From NCBI GenBank assembly GCA_946410505.1, contig CAMKAP010000065.1, positions 1-9,545 of the forward strand: a stretch of 9,545 nucleotides of DNA. The letters run 5' to 3'. Shown here in pieces: positions 1-7,827 of this stretch. Below the pieces are notes generated by a model. It ran no database searches, was not told the DNA's origin, and worked only from the letters and a program-made list of their open reading frames with translations. Made by a program: the position numbers and the translations under genes. The number at the start of each line of letters is the position of its first letter. Within the stretch, counting starts at the first letter, position 1. This DNA is from an uncultured Clostridia bacterium. Its GTDB lineage: Bacteria > Bacillota_A > Clostridia > Oscillospirales > Oscillospiraceae.

Positions 1-323
1 GTTGCGACCATCTGCACCGGCATGGCCGCCTCGATGGGCGCCGTGCTCCTCTGCGCCGGCGAAAAGGGCAAGCGCTCCGCGCTCCCCCACTCGCGCGTCC
101 TGATTCACCAGCCCCTCGGCGGCGCCAAGGGACAGGCCTCGGACATCCTCATCGCCGCCAAGCAAATCGAGAAGACCCGCACCGAGCTCTGCGAAATCAT
201 CGCCTCCCACTCCGGCCAGCCCTTCGACAAGGTGCTCGCCGACGCGGACCGCGACTATTGGATGAGTGCCGCGGAAGCCCTCGAGTACGGTATGATTGAC
301 AACATCCTGACAAAGAAACACGA

Positions 324-327
<4 letters not shown>
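1..327 (+). CDS. clpP: ATP-dependent Clp protease proteolytic subunit ClpP (3' part; 5' end outside window)
   Basis: This is the C-terminal 108 codons of ClpP, the serine peptidase that forms the double-heptamer barrel and degrades unfolded proteins fed to it by ClpX or another Clp ATPase in the cytoplasm. The frame is open from base 1, so about the first 90 residues of the usual ~195-200 are missing. All three catalytic residues are visible, numbering from the first codon: Ser11 in GMAASMGA, His36 in LIHQPLGG, and Asp85 in DRDYWMSA. The Ser-His and His-Asp spacings (25 and 49 residues) equal those of E. coli ClpP (111, 136, 185). The C-terminal [11 protein letters not shown] stretch is also typical. 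The stop codon overlaps the clpX start as ATGA, which implies translational coupling. The promoter lies upstream of the window, so regulation cannot be read. Identity is firm. Confidence 0.97.
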
Positions 328-1388
<1,061 letters not shown>

Positions 1389-1410
1389 CAGGTAACAGAC
1401 AGATCACGGA

Positions 1411-1431
1411 CCTCCGGAAAGGAGAAATACA
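1411..1431 (+). promoter_or_regulatory. Ribosome binding site of lon, preceded by a complementary CCTCC
   Basis: AAAGGAG at 1418-1424 stands seven bases before the lon ATG and fixes that start. Directly upstream, CTCC at 1412-1415 can pair with GGAG at 1421-1424 across a five-base loop (GGAAA), giving a short stem that would cover the Shine-Dalgarno core. The ribosome binding site is clear; any role for the four-base-pair stem is inference. Confidence 0.7.
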
Positions 1432-3834
1432 ATGGAAAACAATACATTTCAGACGATCACACTCCCGATGATCGCCCTGCGCGGGCTCACGGTTTTCCCG
1501 GGCATGCTCCTGACCTTTGACGTGGAGCGTCCGGCCTCCGTGGCCGCTCTGGCCCTTGCCGGCAAGAGCGAGCAGCTCATCTTCCTCTCCGCGCAGAGGG
1601 ATATTTCCTCCGATATGCCCCAGGAGAAGGACATCTATCCCGTCGGTACGGTCTGCCGTCTTCGCCAGCAGCTGCGCCAGCCCCACGGCGGCATCTGCCG
1701 GGTGATGGTGGAGGGCCTGTACCGTGCCTCCGCCGTCAGCGTCGACACGGACCCCAAGGGCTACCGCGCAGAGCTGCGCGCGCTCCCGGATCGGCCGGAA
1801 CGGGTGAGCGAGGTGCGGATGTCGGCCCTGGTGCGCAACTGCGTTACGCTCTATGACGAGTATCTGCGCCTCAACCAGGATATGCCCTCCGAGCAGATTT
1901 TGAATCTGCTGGCCAATCCCCGGGCAGACTACGTGGCCTACTACATCGCCCAGAATATGCACCTTCCCGTTGAAGATAAGCAGAGCATCCTGGAGAGCCT
2001 CTACCCCAGCCGCCGGCTCCTGCTCCTGGGGAAGATCCTCAACCACGAGGTGAACATCCTCAACATCGAGAAGGAGCTCAACGACGAGACCCAGGAGGCC
2101 CTGGGCCGCGGACAGCGGGAATACTATCTGCGCGAGCAGATGAAGATCATCCAGTCCGAGCTGGGCGATGAGGGCGGCGTTGACGACATTGACGAGTACC
2201 GCCAGAAGATCGAGAAGCTGGAAGCCCCGGACGAGGTGAAGCAGAAGCTCCGCAAGGAGCTCTCCCGCCTGCAGAAGCAGCCCTTCGGCTCCTCGGAAGC
2301 GGCGGTGCTGCGCGGGTATCTGGATGTGTGCCTGGAAATCCCCTGGGGCGTGAAGACCAGGGAGACCGTGGACATCGCCAAAGCCCGCAAGGTGCTGGAC
2401 GAGGACCACTTCGGCCTGGAGAAGGTCAAGGAACGCATCCTGGAGTATCTGGCCGTGCGGCAGCTCACGCCCGAGGTGAAGGGCGGGCTTCTCTGCCTGG
2501 TCGGCCCTCCGGGCACCGGCAAGACCAGTATCGCCATGAGCATCGCACGGGCAGTGAACCGAAAGCTGGTGCGGGTGTCTCTCGGCGGCGTCCATGACGA
2601 GGCGGAGATCCGCGGCCACCGCAAGACCTATATCGGCGCCATGCCGGGCCGCATCATCAGCGGCATCGTGCAGGCGGGCTCCTCCAATCCGCTCATGGTG
2701 CTCGATGAGATCGACAAGCTGGGCTCCGACTACCGGGGCGACCCCAGCGCCGCGCTGCTGGAGGCCCTGGACCCGGAGCAGAACGCCACCTTCCGGGATA
2801 ACTTCCTGGAGCTGCCCTTTGATCTGAGCCAGGTATTCTTCATCACAACCGCCAACGACCTGAACAGTATCCCGCGCCCGCTGCTGGACCGGATGGAGGT
2901 CATCGAGCTTTCCAGCTACACCGACGAGGAGAAGCTGCAGATCGCAAAGCGGCATCTGCTGCCCAAACAGAGAAAGAAACACGGCCTCAAGGGCACCCAG
3001 CTTCGCGTGAGCGACGAGGCGATCCGGCATATCATCCGGGACTACACCCGGGAGTCCGGCGTGCGTCTGCTGGAGCGGGAGCTGGCCGCCGTGTGCCGCA
3101 AGGCGGCGGGCGGCGTGGCCGAGGGTACATACAAGAGCCTCTCCGTCAAGCCCGAGAAGCTGGAGGATCTGCTGGGCCCGGCCAGATACAAGCCGGACGA
3201 ACAGCGCCTGAGCGCGTCTGTGGGTCTGGTGCGGGGGCTTGCCTGGACTTCCGTGGGCGGCGAAGTGCTGGACGTGGAGGTGGCCGTGGTGGACGGCAGC
3301 GGCAAGCTGCAGCTCACCGGCAATCTGGGCGACGTGATGAAGGAATCCGCCCAGGCGGCTATGACCTATATCCGCAGCCGTGCCTCTCTGCTGGGCATCG
3401 ACCCGGATTTCTATAAGAACAAGGACATCCACATCCATTTCCCCGAGGGCGCGATTCCCAAGGACGGCCCCTCCGCCGGCATCACGATGACTGTGGCGCT
3501 CATCTCCGCCCTCACCGGCGATCCGGTGCGGCCTGACGTGGCCATGACCGGAGAGATCACGCTGCGCGGGCGGGTGCTCGCCATCGGCGGCCTGCGGGAG
3601 AAGACCATGGCGGCCCTGCGCGCCGGGGTGCGCACCGTCATCATCCCGGCCGACAACGAGGCGGACCTTGTGAAGATCGACCAGACCGTGCGCGCGAAGC
3701 TCCGCTTTGTGCCGACGGACCATGTGGACAAGATCCTGGATACGGTGCTCATCCGCCGGGAGACCGAGGCAGTCTCCGGCACTGCAGCCCCCATTCCGCC
3801 CCTTGCGCAGGAGCGCAGCGGCGTCAGACAGTAG
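1432..3834 (+). CDS. lon: Endopeptidase La (ATP-dependent Lon protease, LonA type)
   Basis: Lon is a cytoplasmic homo-hexameric protease that unfolds and degrades misfolded and short-lived regulatory proteins, with ATPase and peptidase in one chain. At 800 aa it is normal length for LonA (E. coli 784). The N-terminal LON substrate domain runs from about residue 10 to 205 (TLPMIALRGLTVFPG is typical), followed by a helical, charged segment to about 305. The AAA+ module has Walker A GPPGTGKT (358-365), the signature around GGVHDEAEIRGHR (385-397), and Walker B MVLDEID (422-428). The protease domain carries catalytic Ser681 in DGPSAG and Lys724 in LREKTMAA, close to the E. coli positions 679 and 722. 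No transmembrane segment is seen, which excludes LonB. It lies 43 bases after clpX with its own strong ribosome binding site, and yihA follows seven bases later. The last ~25 residues are low-complexity and lineage-specific. Confidence 0.98.
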   Translation: MENNTFQTITLPMIALRGLTVFPGMLLTFDVERPASVAALALAGKSEQLIFLSAQRDISSDMPQEKDIYPVGTVCRLRQQLRQPHGGICRVMVEGLYRASAVSVDTDPKGYRAELRALPDRPERVSEVRMSALVRNCVTLYDEYLRLNQDMPSEQILNLLANPRADYVAYYIAQNMHLPVEDKQSILESLYPSRRLLLLGKILNHEVNILNIEKELNDETQEALGRGQREYYLREQMKIIQSELGDEGGVDDIDEYRQKIEKLEAPDEVKQKLRKELSRLQKQPFGSSEAAVLRGYLDVCLEIPWGVKTRETVDIAKARKVLDEDHFGLEKVKERILEYLAVRQLTPEVKGGLLCLVGPPGTGKTSIAMSIARAVNRKLVRVSLGGVHDEAEIRGHRKTYIGAMPGRIISGIVQAGSSNPLMVLDEIDKLGSDYRGDPSAALLEALDPEQNATFRDNFLELPFDLSQVFFITTANDLNSIPRPLLDRMEVIELSSYTDEEKLQIAKRHLLPKQRKKHGLKGTQLRVSDEAIRHIIRDYTRESGVRLLERELAAVCRKAAGGVAEGTYKSLSVKPEKLEDLLGPARYKPDEQRLSASVGLVRGLAWTSVGGEVLDVEVAVVDGSGKLQLTGNLGDVMKESAQAAMTYIRSRASLLGIDPDFYKNKDIHIHFPEGAIPKDGPSAGITMTVALISALTGDPVRPDVAMTGEITLRGRVLAIGGLREKTMAALRAGVRTVIIPADNEADLVKIDQTVRAKLRFVPTDHVDKILDTVLIRRETEAVSGTAAPIPPLAQERSGVRQ

Positions 3835-3841
3835 GTGCCCC

Positions 3842-4432
3842 ATGGCGACTTTAAATGTGAACCGGGCGAAGTTCATCCGCTCGGCGGCAAGTTCCAGGCA
3901 GTTTATCCGCACGTCCATGCCCACGGTAGCTTTCGCGGGCAAATCCAACGTGGGCAAATCCTCGGTCATCAACCGGATGCTCAATCGGAAGAACTTCGCC
4001 CGCGTGGGTGCAAGCCCCGGTAAAACCGTGCACGTCAACTACTTCTTTATCGACGAGAAGATTTACTTTGTGGACCTGCCCGGCTACGGCTACGCCAAGG
4101 TCTCCCAGGCTGAGCGGGACCGCTGGGGAAAGCTGATGGAGGATTTCTTCGCAGAACCCTCTCTCATGAGTCTCGGCGTGATGATCGTTGACGCGCGGCA
4201 TAAGCCCACCGCCGACGATGTGACCATGGCGGAGTGGTTCAAAAACAGCGGCCGGCCCATGGTTCTGGTGGCCAACAAGCTGGATAAGCTGAAAAAAAGC
4301 GAGATCGAGCCGAACCTGCAGCTCATCCGGGAGACCCTTGCGCTGCCGGATAACGTGCCGCTGATCCCATTCTCCGCGGAGAAGGGCCAGGGCAGGGAAG
4401 CGCTGCTGGCGGAGATTATGAAGCTGCTGTAA
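3842..4432 (+). CDS. yihA: Ribosome biogenesis GTP-binding protein YihA/YsxC (EngB family)
   Basis: This TRAFAC-class GTPase is needed for late assembly of the large ribosomal subunit and, in other bacteria, is essential and linked to cell division. The product is 196 aa, normal for the family. GTPase motifs are complete: G1 GKSNVGKS (33-40), a G2 threonine in SPGKT (T62), G3 DLPGYG (78-83), G4 NKLD (145-148) and G5 FSA (177-179). The pattern FAGKSNVGKSS followed by VDLPGYGYAKV is specific to EngB rather than Era or Der. The frame is open further upstream inside lon, but ATG 3842 is chosen because AGGTG overlaps the lon stop (TAG at 3832-3834) at suitable distance and the protein then begins like known family members. 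The lon-ysxC order is conserved in Bacillus. A strong terminator begins right after the stop, so this is the last gene of the proteolysis block. Confidence 0.96.
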   Translation: MATLNVNRAKFIRSAASSRQFIRTSMPTVAFAGKSNVGKSSVINRMLNRKNFARVGASPGKTVHVNYFFIDEKIYFVDLPGYGYAKVSQAERDRWGKLMEDFFAEPSLMSLGVMIVDARHKPTADDVTMAEWFKNSGRPMVLVANKLDKLKKSEIEPNLQLIRETLALPDNVPLIPFSAEKGQGREALLAEIMKLL

Positions 4433-4437
4433 GATGT

Positions 4438-4492
4438 TTACAAGAGCGGGACAAGAAAACTTGTCCCGCTCTTGTAATTTGCGCATTTTTTT
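4438..4492 (+). terminator. Intrinsic terminator after yihA
   Basis: A perfect 18-bp inverted repeat (left arm 4438-4455, right arm 4460-4477) closes on an AAAA tetraloop. The 3' arm is followed by TTT and then, after GCGCA, a run of seven T (4486-4492). The hairpin begins only six bases after the yihA stop codon. Length and perfection make it the strongest secondary structure in the window. The T run is displaced a few bases from the stem, so efficiency is not certain. Confidence 0.88.
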
Positions 4493-4500
4493 GGTAGAAT
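4472..4500 (+). promoter_or_regulatory. Candidate sigma-A-type promoter for the protease-scp-gerW operon
   Basis: TTGTAA (4472-4477) matches four of six bases of the -35 consensus and TAGAAT (4495-4500) five of six of the -10, with a 17-base spacer. The -35 box lies within the 3' arm of the terminator hairpin. Predicted transcription start is near 4507, leaving a leader of about 40 bases before the ATG at 4547. This is a sequence match only, supported by its place between a terminator and the next operon. Confidence 0.6.
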
Positions 4501-4546
4501 AACCTATATATTGGGGGTGAATGACATCAGCGCTTGGGAAGACATC

Positions 4547-5215
4547 ATGGGCGGCTTTGATTTCAGCTATCTGCTGAGTATCCTGCTGGGCGTGTTCCCC
4601 TCACTGCTGTGCATTACGCTCCATGAGCTGAGCCATGGCCTGGTTGCTTACCGACTGGGCGATCCCACTGCGAAGGATGCGGGGCGGCTGAGCCTCAACC
4701 CCCTCAAGCACCTGGACCCTATGGGCCTTCTGATGATTCTGGTGTTTCACGTGGGCTGGGCCAAGCCCGTGCCGGTGAACATGAACCGCTTCCGGGACCC
4801 GAAAAAGGGCATGGCTCTGACAGCGCTGGCAGGACCCGCAAGCAACCTTCTGATTGCGGCGCTGTTTTTGATTTTATACGGCGCGCTGTTTCTTCCGCTT
4901 CGTGGCGGCGCTGTGGGCCGGTATCTGCTGCAGATGCTGGAGCTGACGGCCCGCATCAGCCTTGGGCTGTGCATTTTTAACCTCTTGCCCGTCCCGCCGC
5001 TGGACGGCTCCAAGGTCCTTTTGTCCCTGCTGCCCGACCGGGCCTACCGCAGCGTGCTGCGCTATGAGCGTTACGGCTCGCTGCTGCTCTTTGCCCTCGT
5101 CGCGCTTGGCGTTCTCGGGCGTCCGCTCTCGGCCCTTATTGGCGCCGCCTTTGACGGGCTTTTTCCCCTGGCTCAGGGGAGTTATGATCTTATCGTAAAG
5201 CTGTTTTATACCTGA
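4547..5215 (+). CDS. Site-2 protease family (M50) membrane metalloprotease
   Basis: A polytopic membrane zinc protease of the M50/site-2 family, resembling the short YwhC-type proteins whose substrates are mostly unknown. From ATG 4547 it has 222 aa. HELSH (26-30) supplies the zinc-binding HExxH inside the first membrane segment, and NLLPVPPLDG (145-154) carries the second active-site motif with the metal-ligand Asp. GDPTAKDAGRLSLNPLKHLDP (38-58) is the loop typical of the group, and GPASN (96-100) sits at a later membrane segment. Hydrophobic stretches are near 8-24, 58-72, 90-118, 136-150 and 178-200. There is no PDZ domain. Possible in-frame starts upstream are GTG 4517 and TTG 4511, but TTG 4511 would lie almost at the predicted transcript start; homologues usually begin just before the first membrane helix. 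The stop overlaps the scpA start by one base (TGATG). Confidence 0.88.
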   Translation: MGGFDFSYLLSILLGVFPSLLCITLHELSHGLVAYRLGDPTAKDAGRLSLNPLKHLDPMGLLMILVFHVGWAKPVPVNMNRFRDPKKGMALTALAGPASNLLIAALFLILYGALFLPLRGGAVGRYLLQMLELTARISLGLCIFNLLPVPPLDGSKVLLSLLPDRAYRSVLRYERYGSLLLFALVALGVLGRPLSALIGAAFDGLFPLAQGSYDLIVKLFYT

Positions 5216-6000
5216 TGGAAAATCCGAATTTTTATCTGGAAGGCGTCATTCACGACAAGAGTGAGATCCAGGATTTCGAAGGGCCCCTGAGCCTGATCCT
5301 GATGCTGCTTTCCAAAAATAAAATAGAGATCCGGGACATCGTCATTTCGGACATTCTGGATCAGTATCTGGCTTATCTGGACAAGATGCAGAGCATGGAT
5401 CTGGAGATCGCCAGCGAGTTTGTCCAGATGGCCTCCCATCTGCTGTACATCAAGACGAGGATGCTGCTGACGCAGGAGGAAGAAGTCTCCGAGCTGGAGG
5501 TGCTGCTGCAGTCTCTGGAGCAGCTCAAGGCACGGGACAACTTCGCCTCCATTCAGCAGGTGACGCCCGCCCTGAAGAAGGCCTCCGAGCTCGGCATGCT
5601 CTACTATGTGAAGCTGCCGGAGCCGCTGCCGAAGAGTTCGCGGGAATACGAGTACCGCCATGAGCCGGCAGACCTGCTGCGGGCCCTGTACCGGGTCTAT
5701 TCCCGCACGGGCCGCGCTCCGGAGGAAGAGGACCGAATGGGCGCCGCGATCCCCAGGCGCATTATCTACAGCGTGCGCAGCAAGAGCCGCCAGATCCTGG
5801 AGCGTCTGCGCGTGTGCCCGAGCAGCCTGGAGGAGCTCTACCGCGCCTGCACCTCCCGCTCCGAGGTGGTGGCCACCTTTATGAGCGTGCTGGAGCTTGT
5901 CAGCATGGGCAGCGTCCGCGTTGACCGGGCAGGGGAGACGTACACGGTCTCCTTCGTCGGCGGCGATGTGGACGAGATCCTGGAAAAGATCGAAGAATAG
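5215..6000 (+). CDS. scpA: Segregation and condensation protein A (kleisin)
   Basis: ScpA is the kleisin that bridges the two heads of the Smc dimer and binds ScpB, forming the condensin that compacts and separates the replicated chromosome. The product is 261 aa (B. subtilis ScpA is 251). The N-terminal signature DFEGPLSLILMLL (20-32) followed by IEIRDIVISDILDQYL (37-52) and LEIASEFVQMASHLLYIKTR (63-82) is diagnostic. The acidic, coiled middle (86-125) and the C-terminal winged helix (around 190-238, with SRSEVVATFMSVLEL) match the family layout. The ATG overlaps the stop of the preceding membrane protease by one base, and scpB follows after 13 bases, so the pair is co-transcribed and probably translated by re-initiation. 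Smc itself is not in the window. Confidence 0.95.
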   Translation: MENPNFYLEGVIHDKSEIQDFEGPLSLILMLLSKNKIEIRDIVISDILDQYLAYLDKMQSMDLEIASEFVQMASHLLYIKTRMLLTQEEEVSELEVLLQSLEQLKARDNFASIQQVTPALKKASELGMLYYVKLPEPLPKSSREYEYRHEPADLLRALYRVYSRTGRAPEEEDRMGAAIPRRIIYSVRSKSRQILERLRVCPSSLEELYRACTSRSEVVATFMSVLELVSMGSVRVDRAGETYTVSFVGGDVDEILEKIEE

Positions 6001-6013
6001 GAAAACTGTCTGC

Positions 6014-6628
6014 ATGGATATTTTATCGGCCCTTGAGGCCATACTCTTTGCAGCCGGCGAGCCGGTGAAACTGGCGCGGCTGTCCCTGATCCTGGAAATC
6101 GACGAGAAAGAGCTGGCTGCCGCCGCGGCAGAGCTGGCTGAACGATATGAGCGAGAGGAGCGCGGCATGCGCATCCTGCGCCTGGACGACAAGCTGCAGA
6201 TGTGCTCGGCCCCTGAGTACGCGCCGCTCATCACCAAAGCCCTGGAGCAGCGAAAGCCGCCGATGCTCTCCCAGCCCGCGCTGGAGACCCTGGCCATCAC
6301 CGCCTATTTCCAGCCCGTCACCCGCGCGTATATCGACCGGGTCCGCGGGGTGGACAGCTCCTATACCGTGGGCGTTCTGACGGAGCGCGGCCTCATTGAG
6401 GTCTGCGGCCATCTGGAGGCCCCCGGCCGTCCGGCCCTCTTTCGCACGACGGACGTGTTTTTGCGCACCATGGGGATTTCCGACCTGTCTGAGCTCCCGC
6501 CTCTGCCGGACATGACGAACGGTGAAGGCATGGAGAAGCTGCAGAAGGCCATCGACGAATTGCAGAATGCCGTGACGCCCGGGCAGATCTCTCTGGAGGA
6601 TCTGGCGGTGGACACGGCAAAGGAGTGA
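6014..6628 (+). CDS. scpB: Segregation and condensation protein B
   Basis: ScpB is a dimeric double-winged-helix protein that binds the middle of ScpA in the Smc-ScpAB condensin. The product is 204 aa, normal for the family. It begins MDILSALEAILFAAGEP (1-17), the classic start of ScpB, and contains LSQPALETLAITAYFQPV (85-102) followed by RVRGVDSSYTVGVLTERGLI (109-128) and GRPALFRTTDVFLRTMGI (138-155), all hallmark segments. The frame is open upstream inside scpA, but ATG 6014 gives the conserved N-terminus. The Shine-Dalgarno is poor (AGGAAAA near the scpA stop), which suggests dependence on scpA translation. The acidic tail after about 165 is variable in the family. Its 3' end contains the ribosome binding site of the next gene. 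Confidence 0.95.
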   Translation: MDILSALEAILFAAGEPVKLARLSLILEIDEKELAAAAAELAERYEREERGMRILRLDDKLQMCSAPEYAPLITKALEQRKPPMLSQPALETLAITAYFQPVTRAYIDRVRGVDSSYTVGVLTERGLIEVCGHLEAPGRPALFRTTDVFLRTMGISDLSELPPLPDMTNGEGMEKLQKAIDELQNAVTPGQISLEDLAVDTAKE

Positions 6629-6634
6629 GGATCT

Positions 6635-7354
6635 TTGGTATTTCTGATCATTCTGGGCGTGCTCGTGCTGCTGATCGCGGCGATCATGCTCATCCCCATC
6701 GGCGCCGACATCGGCTACGAGAAGGGGAAGATCCATGTTTCGGCCAAGGCTGCCGGCGTTATGATCCAGCTCTTCCCGCGCAAAAAGAAGCCGGAGACAG
6801 ACGAGCCGAAGCCGCCGAAGAAGAAAAAAGAGAAAAAGCCTAAAAAGCCCAAGGAGCCAGGGGAAGAGAAGCCGAAGGAAAAGAAGAAGCTGGACGTGAC
6901 GCTGGACGAGATCCTGGATCTGCTGAAGGCAGTGCTCAACGGCCTCGGCTATTTTGCCGACCGCATCCGGGTGGACCGCTTTGTGCTGCACCTGCTGGTG
7001 GCGGGATACGATCCCTACAACGTGGCCATGGCTTACGGAAAGGTGAACGCCTGGCTCTCCGGCATGGCGCCGATGTGCAAAAAGCTCAACGCGAAAAACA
7101 GCGACGTCTGGACCGCGGTGGACTTTACCGAGGACTGGCCGCAGGTGGAATTCGCCATCGGCATGTCCTTTCGGATCGGGCTCATCTTCGGTATGGTCCT
7201 GCGTATAGGTTTTGCCGCGCTCAAGGTACTGCTGCGGCGGAAAAAGCGCATCAAGGCGGAAGCAAAGGCGGCGGCGCTGAACCCGCCGGAAAACGATACA
7301 GAGAATAAAGAAACACAGATACAGGACGAGGAAAGGATGACAGCAAATGGATAA
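6635..7354 (+). CDS. DUF2953-type membrane protein (YtfI-like), TTG start, lysine-rich linker
   Basis: No biochemical function is known. The product is 239 aa and resembles the DUF2953 (B. subtilis YtfI) proteins that neighbour ytfJ/gerW in spore formers. That assignment rests on layout, short motifs and context, not on a search. A hydrophobic N-terminal segment (2-22) looks like a membrane anchor. Residues 50-85 form a Lys/Pro/Glu linker in which half the residues (18 of 36) are lysine. A conserved-looking domain follows (about 88-200) with GYDPYNVAMAYGKVNAWLS (124-142), typical of the family, and a second hydrophobic stretch (about 181-200), then a basic patch RRKKR and a polar tail. The TTG start is favoured by AAAGGAG at 6619-6625, nine bases upstream, and because no ATG or GTG precedes the anchor. 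Its last eight bases overlap gerW. Confidence 0.8.
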   Translation: MVFLIILGVLVLLIAAIMLIPIGADIGYEKGKIHVSAKAAGVMIQLFPRKKKPETDEPKPPKKKKEKKPKKPKEPGEEKPKEKKKLDVTLDEILDLLKAVLNGLGYFADRIRVDRFVLHLLVAGYDPYNVAMAYGKVNAWLSGMAPMCKKLNAKNSDVWTAVDFTEDWPQVEFAIGMSFRIGLIFGMVLRIGFAALKVLLRRKKRIKAEAKAAALNPPENDTENKETQIQDEERMTANG

Positions 7355-7733
7355 CATCAACCCGATCGGCGAACTCATGCAGACCACCATGGACAACGTG
7401 AAAAACATCCTCAAGGTGGATACCGTTGTCGGCGACCCGATTTATACGCCCGACGGCATCACGCTTGTCCCCATCTCCCGCATCAGCGTGGGCTTCGGCG
7501 GCGGCGGCATCGAGCTCAACCAGAAAAACAGCAATGGAAACCGTCCCTTCGGCGGCGGCAACGCCACCGGCGTGAAGATCGATCCCATCGGTTTTCTGGT
7601 GATCAAGGACGGCAACATCCGCATGATCAATGTGACGCCTCCCGCCAGCAACACAGTGGACCGTCTGATCGACATGGTCCCGCAGGTGATGGATCGGGTG
7701 GATGAATTCATCGCCCGCCAGAAAGAGGACTGA
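7347..7733 (+). CDS. ytfJ: GerW/YtfJ family sporulation protein
   Basis: GerW (YtfJ) is made in the forespore in B. subtilis and is needed for proper germination; the molecular activity is not known. The product is 128 aa, slightly shorter than the ~150 aa Bacillus protein. Features typical of the family are the N-terminal amphipathic stretch (PIGELMQTTMDNVKNIL, 6-22), VVGDPIYTPDGITLVPISRI (27-46), the glycine-rich GFGGGG (49-54), a second glycine cluster (69-75), and IDPIGFLVIKDGN (78-90). The start at 7347 lies eight bases after AAAGGAT (7332-7338) and overlaps the end of the DUF2953 gene by eight bases, the pair order seen as ytfI-ytfJ in Bacillus. It is the best evidence here that the organism belongs to a spore-forming lineage, although homologues persist in some non-sporulating relatives. 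Confidence 0.92.
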   Translation: MDNINPIGELMQTTMDNVKNILKVDTVVGDPIYTPDGITLVPISRISVGFGGGGIELNQKNSNGNRPFGGGNATGVKIDPIGFLVIKDGNIRMINVTPPASNTVDRLIDMVPQVMDRVDEFIARQKED

Positions 7734-7759
7734 TCGTTTCTTTTATACGGCGAGTCCCT

Positions 7760-7787
7760 AAGCACCGCTCCCGACCGGGCGGTGCTT
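7760..7787 (+). terminator. GC-rich hairpin between ytfJ and the pseudouridine synthase; possible weak terminator
   Basis: AAGCACCGC (7760-7768) pairs perfectly with GCGGTGCTT (7779-7787) around a ten-base C/G-rich loop. Only a broken T run (TTTCGGTCT) follows, so rho-independent termination would be weak. It sits 26 bases after the ytfJ stop, in a 94-base spacer that otherwise holds only the ribosome binding site of the next gene; no convincing promoter is visible there. Confidence 0.45.
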
Positions 7788-7827
7788 TCGGTCTGTCGGC
7801 CAATTTAGCGGTTTGGAGGCACCGGCC

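Noticed and set aside
4438..4477. The 18-bp palindrome as a protein operator or a mobile-element end.
   Set aside because: Its place six bases after a stop codon, its AAAA loop and the downstream T run are explained by a terminator. No second copy or transposase is in the window.
5660..5884. Short plus-strand frames inside known genes, such as this one within scpA and others within lon and scpB.
   Set aside because: They are out of frame with strongly supported genes, have Ala/Arg/Ser-rich translations and lack ribosome binding sites.
5206..7414. Long minus-strand open frames opposite scpA, scpB, and the DUF2953 gene (5206-6300 and 6023-7414).
   Set aside because: Same cause: antisense shadows of well-supported plus-strand genes, with low-complexity translations and no motifs.
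7734..7827. Possible promoter for rluB in the spacer.
   Set aside because: AT-rich bits (TTTTATA near 7741, CAATTTAG near 7801) do not form a -35/-10 pair with acceptable spacing, so I do not call one.
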